Part shown: positions 1 through 5,114 of the stretch, in pieces
Numbering within the stretch: the stretch's first letter is position 1
Layout: every line of letters begins with the position of its first letter
Source: CAYXDR01 sp046498185
GTDB taxonomy: Bacteria; Desulfobacterota; DSM-4660; Desulfatiglandales; Desulfatiglandaceae
Reading direction: 5' to 3'
Length of the DNA stretch: 13,107 nucleotides
Assembly (NCBI GenBank): GCA_046498185.1
Contig: JAWOBE010000147.1
Location: 1 to 13,107, forward strand
Notes under the pieces: generated by a model
What the model saw: only the letters and a program-made list of their open reading frames with translations
Databases searched by the model: none
What the model was told of the DNA's origin: nothing
Made by a program: the position numbers and the translations under genes

Positions 1-36
1 GGTTAGTGGCCCCGGCGCGCGGCCAGAAGCTGAAAC

Positions 37-71
37 TATAAGCTATTAGCCATTAGCTCTTAGCGGTTAGC
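37..71. repeat. Heptamer array of TTAGC-type units (5 units)
   Basis: Five consecutive 7-bp units: TATAAGC, TATTAGC, CATTAGC, TCTTAGC, GGTTAGC. The last five bases are nearly constant (TTAGC) while the first two vary. A related four-unit array lies at 4759-4786. It sits downstream of the leftward tRNA nucleotidyltransferase gene. Function unknown; the unit is too short for CRISPR. The rest of positions 1-115 shows no gene and no clear terminator. Confidence 0.7.
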
Positions 72-115
72 GAATCGGAATCCAAAAACACTACCTGAAA
101 AACAGACGACGCAGA

Positions 116-1456
116 TCAAAAGAAATTCTTCTGCAGATAAACCTTCCATGCAAGTCGGATTGCATCCTCCTTGCTCGTGACTTCACCAAGATCCTGGGCG
201 TTCCTGACATGCTTCAAAAGTCCTCCGATCGCCGGGCCGGGTGGTATTCCCAGTGAAACCAAATCTTTTCCGGAAATCAAAGGCGGATGCGAAAAAGACT
301 CCCGCAATCCAGACAGGTAACCGGCAGCCGCGTTTTTTATCCTCAGCCGGCGTGAATTAGAAAAGCCGTCCGCCACTGCAGTAGCCATGGCGAGAATCGA
401 CGCCCCGATAATTTCGTCCCCGATCCACCGAAAACACTCAATATTCTCCCTATTGGAGCTTCGTAGATTCCCACCTCTCAGGAGAAAATGATACCCGGAG
501 GCAAGCAGTCCGAGCAAATCGCCCTGTTTTCGGGGCAGATGCAACCTTCCGGCGGCTACATCCGCCGTTTCCGCCGTAAAAACACCCAAAGCGTCCACAA
601 GGAGCGCCGCTGTTTTCAACAGGAATCGCCTCTCTGCCTGATTGAGAATTTCTATTGCGATATGTGTAAAAGCACCAAAAATTTCCTCCGGGTTATCCAA
701 AAAATTCTCGACGCGGGTCAGTACGCGGCTTTTCGGCTTCACACCCGGGCCTTTCTCTTCTTTCGTTTCAACGCTTCCTGGAAACAGCGCATCGAGCGCT
801 CCAGTCGCAATCATTTTTTTGGCAAGCAACGAAACATGCTTTTCACTTAAAAACATTCTTAATTCAGTCAGAATTCTCTCACCTGCGGTTCCCCCCAAAA
901 AATTGGAACACCTGTGTGCCTCCGCAAGGGTTCTCGATTCTATTTCAAAAGCGAGGGATGCCGCGAATCGAAAAACGCGAAAAATCCTCAGGGGATCGTT
1001 TCGAAATGCTTCGGGCGCCGTCAGTCGCAACAGGCCGCGTTCGAGGTCCCCTGATCCGTCAAACGGGTCCACCAATTTTCCCGGCTGCAGATCTTCGGTC
1101 ACTTCCAGAGCCATTGCATTCACAGTGAAATCCCGTGCCGCGAGATCCGAAAAAATATCCCCGCCTTTGAGGGGAGATATATCGATTGAAAGGGCCGGGT
1201 CTTCTCGTTCAATCACCCGGAAACATGGAGAATCTTCCTTCTTTGTAAAAGAAACCAACGCCGCACCTTTTTTTGCTGCAACCTCTTCAGCAACAGAGAG
1301 TGCATCCTCGCACACCAGGTCAACATCACCCGCCGGAAGACCCAAAAGGCGATCCCTGACCACGCCTCCGACGATGAAAAAGTTTTTTACCGGTTTCGGA
1401 AAAGAGCGAAACCAGTAAGACAGCACGTGTTCAATAGTATAAGATTGTTTTTTCAT
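116..1456 (-). CDS. tRNA nucleotidyltransferase / poly(A) polymerase family protein (CCA- or A-adding)
   Basis: Class II polymerase-beta-type nucleotidyltransferase, expected to add CCA (or only A) to tRNA 3' ends in the cytoplasm. Residues 26-50 carry the family signature: GGVVRD (30-35), then GDVDLV with the metal-binding pair D44/D46. The RRM-like second motif RDFTVNAMAL is at 108-117 and the RNA/nucleotide-binding stretch NDPLRIFRVFRFA at 153-165. The C-terminal part (394-430, SGKDLVSLGIPPGPAIGGLL followed by a GEVTSKEDA-like end) matches the tail of HD-containing CCA enzymes. The region where the HD motif would be expected reads LLVDALG (285-291), so the metal-binding histidine appears lost. 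Length 446 aa is normal. The start at 1456 is the only upstream ATG and lies about 26 nt after a predicted transcription start; no strong Shine-Dalgarno is seen. CCA versus A-adding specificity cannot be decided by eye. Confidence 0.9.
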   Translation of the reverse strand: MKKQSYTIEHVLSYWFRSFPKPVKNFFIVGGVVRDRLLGLPAGDVDLVCEDALSVAEEVAAKKGAALVSFTKKEDSPCFRVIEREDPALSIDISPLKGGDIFSDLAARDFTVNAMALEVTEDLQPGKLVDPFDGSGDLERGLLRLTAPEAFRNDPLRIFRVFRFAASLAFEIESRTLAEAHRCSNFLGGTAGERILTELRMFLSEKHVSLLAKKMIATGALDALFPGSVETKEEKGPGVKPKSRVLTRVENFLDNPEEIFGAFTHIAIEILNQAERRFLLKTAALLVDALGVFTAETADVAAGRLHLPRKQGDLLGLLASGYHFLLRGGNLRSSNRENIECFRWIGDEIIGASILAMATAVADGFSNSRRLRIKNAAAGYLSGLRESFSHPPLISGKDLVSLGIPPGPAIGGLLKHVRNAQDLGEVTSKEDAIRLAWKVYLQKNFF

Positions 1457-1488
1457 TCTGTTTAATTTGAGGGTTGATATCAGCTTTT

Positions 1489-1517
1489 TTTATACAATAA
1501 TCAATTCAAAATTCCAA
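1489..1517 (-). promoter_or_regulatory. Candidate sigma70-type promoter for the tRNA nucleotidyltransferase gene
   Basis: On the minus strand TTGGAA (1512-1517) and TATAAA (1489-1494) are separated by exactly 17 bp, matching the -35/-10 consensus at 4/6 and 5/6 positions. Transcription would begin near 1482 and give a short leader of about 26 nt before the ATG at 1456. Predicted by eye only; the surrounding DNA is AT-rich, which raises the chance of a false match. Confidence 0.45.
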
Positions 1518-1553
1518 ATTTAAGATTGCACATTGCAGCTGCGCGGCGTTCAA

Positions 1554-1692
1554 GCCGATACCGATACCGGGGGATAAGAAGAGCGAAGGGAGGGGATAAA
1601 CCCCTCCCCTACATCCACGCATACAAATAATTTCCGTAGGGGCGGGGTTCACCTGTCCGGCGTAGCCTTAGCGAAGACTGATCCCCGCCCGC
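1554..1692. repeat. Compound intergenic repeat, copy A (CCGATACC unit plus two head-to-head hairpins)
   Basis: Begins with CCGATACCGATACC, then GGGATAAGAA, then hairpin 1 (1588-1612, arms GGGAGGGG/CCCCTCCC around ATAAA), a spacer, and hairpin 2 (1636-1690, arms GGGCGGGG/CCCCGCCC). The same order and almost the same bases recur at 4936-5051. The CTAC end of hairpin 1 faces the GTAG end of hairpin 2, so the two are inverted copies of one module. Here the loop of hairpin 2 holds an extra 30 bp (1652-1681) that copy C lacks. It is the largest part of the 535-bp gap 1457-1991, in which I see no gene. Non-coding dispersed repeat of unknown function. Confidence 0.85.
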
Positions 1693-1730
1693 GGGTGTTC
1701 GCGATTACCATGCCGGTCGCATCGGGATCC

Positions 1731-1767
1731 GGAGCGAAGGGAGGGGATAAACCCCTCCCCTACATCC
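1731..1767. repeat. Solo hairpin-1 repeat module, copy B
   Basis: A 37-bp stretch matching 4969-5005 perfectly and 1581-1616 over 36 bp. It contains the palindrome with arms GGGAGGGG/CCCCTCCC at 1739-1759 followed by CTAC. Unlike copies A and C it lacks the facing hairpin 2, so modules can occur singly. It runs directly into an AATCGCTCCCACA element. Confidence 0.85.
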
Positions 1768-1776
1768 CCCGATGCG

Positions 1777-1843
1777 AATCGCTCCCACAGGGACTACGTG
1801 GAATTGCGGGGGAAGAATATCGCGATTACAAATCGCTCCCACA
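1777..1843. repeat. Two direct copies of the AATCGCTCCCACA element
   Basis: AATCGCTCCCACA occurs at 1777-1789 and 1831-1843. The second copy is extended on its left into a 25-bp unit (1819-1843) that is identical to 4795-4819. The unit contains the small dyad GCGATT-ACA-AATCGC. These close the repeat-rich part of the gap upstream of the amidohydrolase gene. Confidence 0.8.
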
Positions 1844-1917
1844 GGTAAAATCGGCTTTTCATGATGCGCTTACGACCGTTATCCATGCTTGATAAACGAC
1901 CTTGCGATGGGGTATTG

Positions 1918-1945
1918 TTGACAACCTGTTTTGGGTTGTAAAAAT
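1918..1945 (+). promoter_or_regulatory. Candidate promoter of the amidohydrolase gene
   Basis: A perfect -35 hexamer TTGACA lies at 1918-1923. The -10 is poor: TAAAAA at 1939-1944 gives a 15-bp spacer and AAAATA at 1941-1946 a 17-bp spacer. The -35 sits inside GTTGACAAC, and ACAACC (1921-1926) is inverted as GGTTGT (1934-1939), which could be an operator. It is the only promoter-like signal between the repeats and the start codon at 1992. Confidence 0.35.
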
Positions 1946-1991
1946 ACCGTTTCGACGGCGTTTAGATGCCGGCGTACCCAAGGAGAGCTTT

Positions 1992-2909
1992 ATGAAAGTA
2001 ACCCTGTATCAAACAAAGCCCGTTCTTCTGGATTTGAAGGCGAACGTCGAAGACGTGGTAGAAAAAATACGCAAAAGCGCCGAACATGGCTCGGACCTGA
2101 TCGCTTTTCCGGAACTCGCCCTCACCGGTTATTTTGTCGGAAGCCGCTATCATGAAGTGTCGCTTCGGATGGATGCACCCGAAATCCGTAGAATCGTCGA
2201 GGCGACCCAAGGGACTGCAGCAATCATTGGGTTTATCGAAGAATCCCCGTCGATGAATTTTTACAATGCAGCGCTTGTTGCTGTGGACGGGGAACTGTTG
2301 TTCGCATACCGCAAACTCAACCTGCCCAATTACGGGGTGTTCGAAGAAAGGAAGTTATTCGCACCCGGCAAAAAGGTCCCGGTGTTCAAACTTCACGGTT
2401 TCACGATCGGAGTATTCATATGCAACGATATGTGGCATCCTTCAATCCCGTACCTGGGGGTGTGCTGTAAAGCCGATATATTCGTGACCATTTTCAATTC
2501 ATCCCAGGGTTCGATGGGAACCGAATTCAGCAATATCGAAAGTTGGGAAATCATCAATACATTCTATTCCCGGGTGTTCGGAATTTATAACCTATGTGTA
2601 AACCGCGTAGGTGAAGAATCGATACTGGAAGAGCCACAAACCCCGTCCGCGCAGGAAACCGGTTTCCGCCATTCCTACAGCTTCTGGGGAGGAAGTGAAA
2701 TTATCAACCCCTTTGGGCAGAGGGTTCAGAAAGCCGCATACCATGAAGAAGACGAGATCACCGAATTTATCTTCAGGGACCTTTTGAGAAAAAAAAGGAT
2801 ACTGCTCCCATATCTAAGAAATGACGACCCATTCTTTACCCACCGTGAATTGCAGCGGATTCTTTACAAACCGAAAGCCGCAGGCATAGGAGAACCTTCA
2901 GATGATTGA
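1992..2909 (+). CDS. Nitrilase-superfamily carbon-nitrogen hydrolase, NAD-synthetase-glutaminase-like
   Basis: Cytoplasmic amidase-type enzyme of 305 aa. The nitrilase catalytic triad is clear: Glu41 in FPELALTGY, Lys108 in YRKLNLPNYGVFEE, and Cys144 in GVFICNDMW. The LPNYGVFEE context after the lysine resembles the glutaminase domain of NAD+ synthetase, but no ATP-binding synthetase domain follows, so this is a free-standing amidohydrolase; the substrate is unknown. The C-terminal end (LLRKKRILLPYLRNDD) is an Arg/Lys-rich extension. Start chosen at 1992 because AAGGAGAG lies just upstream and family homology begins there; in-frame codons back to 1902 lack a ribosome-binding site and encode unrelated residues. 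It is followed after 32 bp by the small coiled-coil gene, probably co-transcribed. N-carbamoyl amidase, omega-amidase or glutamine-dependent activities are all possible. Confidence 0.85.
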   Translation: MKVTLYQTKPVLLDLKANVEDVVEKIRKSAEHGSDLIAFPELALTGYFVGSRYHEVSLRMDAPEIRRIVEATQGTAAIIGFIEESPSMNFYNAALVAVDGELLFAYRKLNLPNYGVFEERKLFAPGKKVPVFKLHGFTIGVFICNDMWHPSIPYLGVCCKADIFVTIFNSSQGSMGTEFSNIESWEIINTFYSRVFGIYNLCVNRVGEESILEEPQTPSAQETGFRHSYSFWGGSEIINPFGQRVQKAAYHEEDEITEFIFRDLLRKKRILLPYLRNDDPFFTHRELQRILYKPKAAGIGEPSDD

Positions 2910-2941
2910 AAACCTTATACCGTTCGTAGAGGGGAACAGCG

Positions 2942-3256
2942 ATGACCGAACAAAACTCACATAAAGCAAAGTTAAGGACCAGGCTCGAGGAATTGAATGC
3001 CGAACTCGACAGGCTCGAAGCCGAGATGCAGGAAAGCGGCGAGGAAATACCTGCCGCTCAAAGGGATCAGATCCGTGTCCTGAAAGAAAAAACCCGGCAG
3101 GTCAACAAAGCGCTAGGCAATATCCAGGAATCGGACGAAGATTCCTGGCAAGATCTCAAAAAAGGCGCGGAAAACATCTTCAGTACATTTAGAAAGAATT
3201 TCTCAAAAGCCAAGTCGGAATTCAAGCGCGGATATAAAGAAGGCATGGAAGACTAA
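2942..3256 (+). CDS. Small coiled-coil protein, resembles the sll1863 stress-response type
   Basis: 104-aa, very hydrophilic and highly charged protein with no signal peptide, membrane segment or cysteine. Residues 8-60 form heptad-like Leu/Glu/Lys repeats (RLEELNAELDRLEAEM, then VLKEKTRQVNKAL), predicting a helical coiled coil. A break at about 60-68 (QESDEDSWQDL) precedes a second amphipathic helix ending SKAKSEFKRGYKEGMED. The order (charged coiled coil, DSWQDLKKG-like turn, final helix) recalls the sll1863-type stress proteins; this is from memory of the architecture and is tentative. Shine-Dalgarno GAGG (2929-2932) lies 9 nt before the ATG. It is probably in one transcript with the amidohydrolase; it converges with the Trm112 gene, only 28 bp separating the two ends, and no clear bidirectional terminator is seen between them. 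Confidence 0.75.
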   Translation: MTEQNSHKAKLRTRLEELNAELDRLEAEMQESGEEIPAAQRDQIRVLKEKTRQVNKALGNIQESDEDSWQDLKKGAENIFSTFRKNFSKAKSEFKRGYKEGMED

Positions 3257-3284
3257 AACACGCCACCCGGGGCCGGATGTTGAT

Positions 3285-3455
3285 TCACTCAAGCGGTTTG
3301 GCTTCCTCTATCAGCATCACCGGGATATCATCCCTTATTTCGTATAGCAGCTTGCAGCGCTCGCAGATCAAGCCGTCGCCTTTCTCGTTTAAATGGATCT
3401 CTCCCTTGCATTTGGGACATGCTAGAATTTCCAGAAGTTCTTTGCTTATTGCCAT
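3285..3455 (-). CDS. Trm112-family zinc-ribbon protein (UPF0434/YcaR-like)
   Basis: 56-aa protein with the family pattern ILACPKCKGEI ... LICERC ... IRDDIPVMLIEEA. Cys13/Cys16 and Cys31/Cys34 form a CxxC-CxxC zinc ribbon. The start at 3455 is chosen because GAAAGGA precedes it and the family begins with MxxxLLEILACP; an in-frame ATG at 3506 would add 17 unrelated residues. In eukaryotes and archaea Trm112 activates methyltransferases; the bacterial role is unclear. In Escherichia coli the homologue ycaR lies next to lpxK, so its presence at the end of an LPS operon fits a known association. A 210-bp gap containing a repeat and a possible terminator separates it from waaC. Confidence 0.92.
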   Translation of the reverse strand: MAISKELLEILACPKCKGEIHLNEKGDGLICERCKLLYEIRDDIPVMLIEEAKPLE

Positions 3456-3493
3456 GTTTTTTCCTTTCACCAGAAACTCAAAATCGATGAAAC

Positions 3494-3527
3494 CGTAAAA
3501 AGTCAAAACAACCCTGTCCCTCAGGGT
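3494..3527 (-). terminator. Possible weak intrinsic terminator/attenuator between waaC and the Trm112 gene
   Basis: On the minus strand ACCCTG (3522-3527) and CAGGGT (3511-3516) form a perfect 6-bp stem with a 5-nt loop, followed by an interrupted T tract (TGTTTTGACTTTTT). The stem is short and the T run is broken by GAC, so read-through into the Trm112 gene is likely if it works at all. Confidence 0.3.
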
Positions 3528-3540
3528 CCGGAGCGCTGTC

Positions 3541-3607
3541 GGCGTCGGTATCGGAAGTTGACCGACGACCTTTTCGACCCCGAGACCGATACCGATCCCG
3601 ACGCCGA
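3541..3607. repeat. Inverted CCGATACCGACGCC-type repeat between waaC and the Trm112 gene
   Basis: Left arm GGCGTCGGTATCGG (3541-3554) is complementary to a right arm CCGATACC...GACGCC (3586-3605) that carries a 6-bp insertion (GATCCC). The same unit appears at 4888-4958 and in short form at 1554-1567. It could fold in the mRNA between waaC and the Trm112 gene. I see no gene in 3456-3665. Confidence 0.7.
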
Positions 3608-3665
3608 TAAGGCGGGGATGGTACGTTTTACGAAGCCGTCAAGATGAATCAAAACGCACCTTACA

Positions 3666-4739
3666 TCAGCTTCGCCCGGGAATCAATAGGGACGAGACAG
3701 ACTCAAAGATATCATTCACCCCTATTCCGCTCATGCAATGGGGATCGTGGCATTTTTTTTTAAAACAGGGGCTGCACGGAGCGCCGGAACTCGCCACCTT
3801 ATGCCCGGTTCCATACGGACCGGTCCTGACAGGTGATGTCGGACCGAACAGTGCCACCACCGGGCATTTCATCGCCGCTGCGATATGCATCGGCCCTGTA
3901 TCGGTCGTGACCAACACGGCTGCACGCTCATAAATGCAGGCCAGTTCCCGCAGACCGGTCCGCCCGACCAGGTTCACCGCAGGCATGCTCATATTCGACA
4001 CTATTCCCTCTATATAAGCTGCATCGGAGCCGCCCCCGGTTAATACGACGTTGCATTCCATCTCTTGTACGATCCTGTCGCACAATCGACTGAACCGGCC
4101 GGGGATCCATAATTTTGTCTCCCATTTTGCGACCGGATTCACCGCTATGAACCGCTGGTCCCCTATTCCCGCTGCATCAAGCAGCCGCCCCGCCTTTTCT
4201 CTGTCGCTCTTTGTCACGGGCAAAGCACCGTCCCACGTTGACACATCACAGCCCAGGCCTGCCGCCACGCTCAGGTATCGGTCGATTGCGTGGATGTCGC
4301 GCTCCACGGGAAATGCCGGTTCGCTCAAAAAAAAGCCCGCCCCTTCCCTGGAATCGTTCATGCCCACCTTCCGCCGACCGCGGGCAAGCCCAACAAGGAT
4401 TCCACTTTTAAGAAGGCCCTGTAGATCTATAACAAGATCGTAGTGAATGGACCGGAGCCTGCTGATAAAACGCGCCGCATCCCTGAGGCATCCTGGTACA
4501 TTTCCTGCGGCGGCGGCACGGCTGAGCGACTTTCTCGGCGATACGATCACTCCATCGACCGCCGGATGCCCATCTATTATATCCGCGGCTGTTTCTTCAA
4601 CGACCCAGTCGATCCGCGCGTCTGGATAGGCGTTCCTAAGCACCTCGAGCACGGGCAGCGAATGCACGACATCCCCTATCGCGCTCAGTTTGATGATCAA
4701 AATGCTCTGCGGAGCTTCTAAATTCCTGTTCAGTTCCAT
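3666..4739 (-). CDS. waaC: ADP-heptose:LPS heptosyltransferase I (GT9 family)
   Basis: Transfers the first L-glycero-D-manno-heptose from ADP-heptose to Kdo of the LPS inner core, at the cytoplasmic face of the inner membrane. 357 aa, normal for the family. The N-terminal motif IIKLSAIGDVVHSLPVL (15-31) is typical of WaaC; the ADP-heptose-binding half has VNPVAKWETKLW and TDTGPMHIAAA followed by ALFGPTSP. Near the C-terminus lies the cluster CSPCFKKKCHDPHC (Cys322, 325, 330, 335), paralleled in the WaaF of this window. A run of nine A residues on the coding strand (3753-3761) encodes the KKK inside that cluster. Start at 4739: AAAGGA lies about 10 nt upstream. It is separated from gmhB by a 375-bp repeat region, so it may depend on read-through or on an unrecognised promoter. 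Assignment as type I rather than II rests on the SAIGDVVHSLP motif. Confidence 0.9.
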   Translation of the reverse strand: MELNRNLEAPQSILIIKLSAIGDVVHSLPVLEVLRNAYPDARIDWVVEETAADIIDGHPAVDGVIVSPRKSLSRAAAAGNVPGCLRDAARFISRLRSIHYDLVIDLQGLLKSGILVGLARGRRKVGMNDSREGAGFFLSEPAFPVERDIHAIDRYLSVAAGLGCDVSTWDGALPVTKSDREKAGRLLDAAGIGDQRFIAVNPVAKWETKLWIPGRFSRLCDRIVQEMECNVVLTGGGSDAAYIEGIVSNMSMPAVNLVGRTGLRELACIYERAAVLVTTDTGPMHIAAAMKCPVVALFGPTSPVRTGPYGTGHKVASSGAPCSPCFKKKCHDPHCMSGIGVNDIFESVSSLLIPGRS

Positions 4740-4758
4740 CCAGAAATGGTCCTTTTTA

Positions 4759-4786
4759 TGGTAGCTGTTAGTTTTTAGCCGTCAGC
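4759..4786. repeat. Heptamer array of TTAGC-type units (4 units)
   Basis: Four 7-bp units TGGTAGC, TGTTAGT, TTTTAGC, CGTCAGC, related to the array at 37-71 and equally phased. It lies directly upstream of the waaC ribosome-binding site. It opens the 375-bp gap 4740-5114, which contains only repeat modules and no recognisable gene. Confidence 0.6.
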
Positions 4787-4794
4787 GGTGCAAC

Positions 4795-4819
4795 ATCGCG
4801 ATTACAAATCGCTCCCACA
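4795..4819. repeat. 25-bp AATCGCTCCCACA element, third copy
   Basis: Identical over 25 bp to 1819-1843. Contains the dyad GCGATT-ACA-AATCGC. A perfect 25-bp match between two gaps about 3 kb apart marks this as a dispersed repeat rather than chance similarity. Confidence 0.8.
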
Positions 4820-4839
4820 ACACTTACACCAACACTCAC

Positions 4840-4875
4840 ACCGCCGTGAAGCGGCTATCGGCGGTTTTTAACCGC
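4840..4875. other. Two mutually exclusive hairpins in the gmhB-waaC gap
   Basis: ACCGCCG (4840-4846) pairs with CGGCGGT (4859-4865); the right arm also takes part in the perfect dyad GCGGTT-TTT-AACCGC (4861-4875). The two structures cannot form together. On the plus strand the first is followed by five T residues, but no plus-strand gene lies upstream. In the leftward gmhB-waaC transcript no T run follows. Confidence 0.4.
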
Positions 4876-4887
4876 GATTTCCCTTTT

Positions 4888-4958
4888 ATCGGCGTCGGGG
4901 TCGATTTTTGATTTTGGAGCCCTTTCGATACCGACGCCGATACCGATACCGACGCCGA
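4888..4958. repeat. Inverted and tandem CCGATACCGACGCC-type repeat upstream of waaC
   Basis: Positions 4888-4904 and 4925-4941 are complementary at 15 of 17 bases with a 20-nt loop; a second direct copy of the right arm follows at 4944-4958. The unit is shared with 3541-3607. It abuts compound repeat copy C, as its short version abuts copy A at 1554. Confidence 0.75.
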
Positions 4959-4968
4959 GGGATAAGAA

Positions 4969-5051
4969 GGAGCGAAGGGAGGGGATAAACCCCTCCCCTA
5001 CATCCACGCATACAGATAATTTCCGTAGGGGCGGGGTTCATCCCCGCCCGC
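4969..5051. repeat. Compound intergenic repeat, copy C (head-to-head hairpin pair)
   Basis: Hairpin 1 (4977-5001, arms GGGAGGGG/CCCCTCCC) and hairpin 2 (5025-5049, arms GGGCGGGG/CCCCGCCC) face each other across a 23-nt spacer, matching copy A at 1581-1692 except for the 30-bp loop insert there and one spacer change. It would be transcribed in the leftward mRNA just after gmhB, where such hairpins could affect stability or read-through; that role is inferred. Confidence 0.85.
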
Positions 5052-5114
5052 TTAAAAACAGCCGATTACGACAACGACAACCGCTTCGCTTCGCTCCACT
5101 GACAACGACCCAAA

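Noticed and set aside
37..71. CRISPR-like short repeat array
   Set aside because: Units are 7 bp without spacers and without cas genes nearby.
642..1418. 258-codon open frame on the plus strand
   Set aside because: Lies wholly antisense to the well-supported tRNA nucleotidyltransferase gene; low-complexity Ser/Arg-rich translation without recognisable motifs.
1695..1892. 65-codon open frame between the two divergent genes
   Set aside because: Its sequence is built from the dispersed repeat modules (hairpin 1 and two AATCGCTCCCACA elements), with no ribosome-binding site.
1902..1991. Upstream extension of the amidohydrolase by 30 residues
   Set aside because: No ribosome-binding site at 1902, and the extension does not fit the family; AAGGAGAG points to the start at 1992.
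2902..2964. 20-codon frame spanning the amidohydrolase stop and the next gene start
   Set aside because: Overlaps both neighbours, no ribosome-binding site of its own, no recognisable content.
3257..3284. Bidirectional terminator between the converging small genes
   Set aside because: Only a CCCGGG core with a very short stem is present and no T run of useful length on either strand.
4840..4869. Hairpin plus five T residues resembling an intrinsic terminator on the plus strand
   Set aside because: No rightward gene lies upstream; on the strand that is transcribed here no T run follows the stem.
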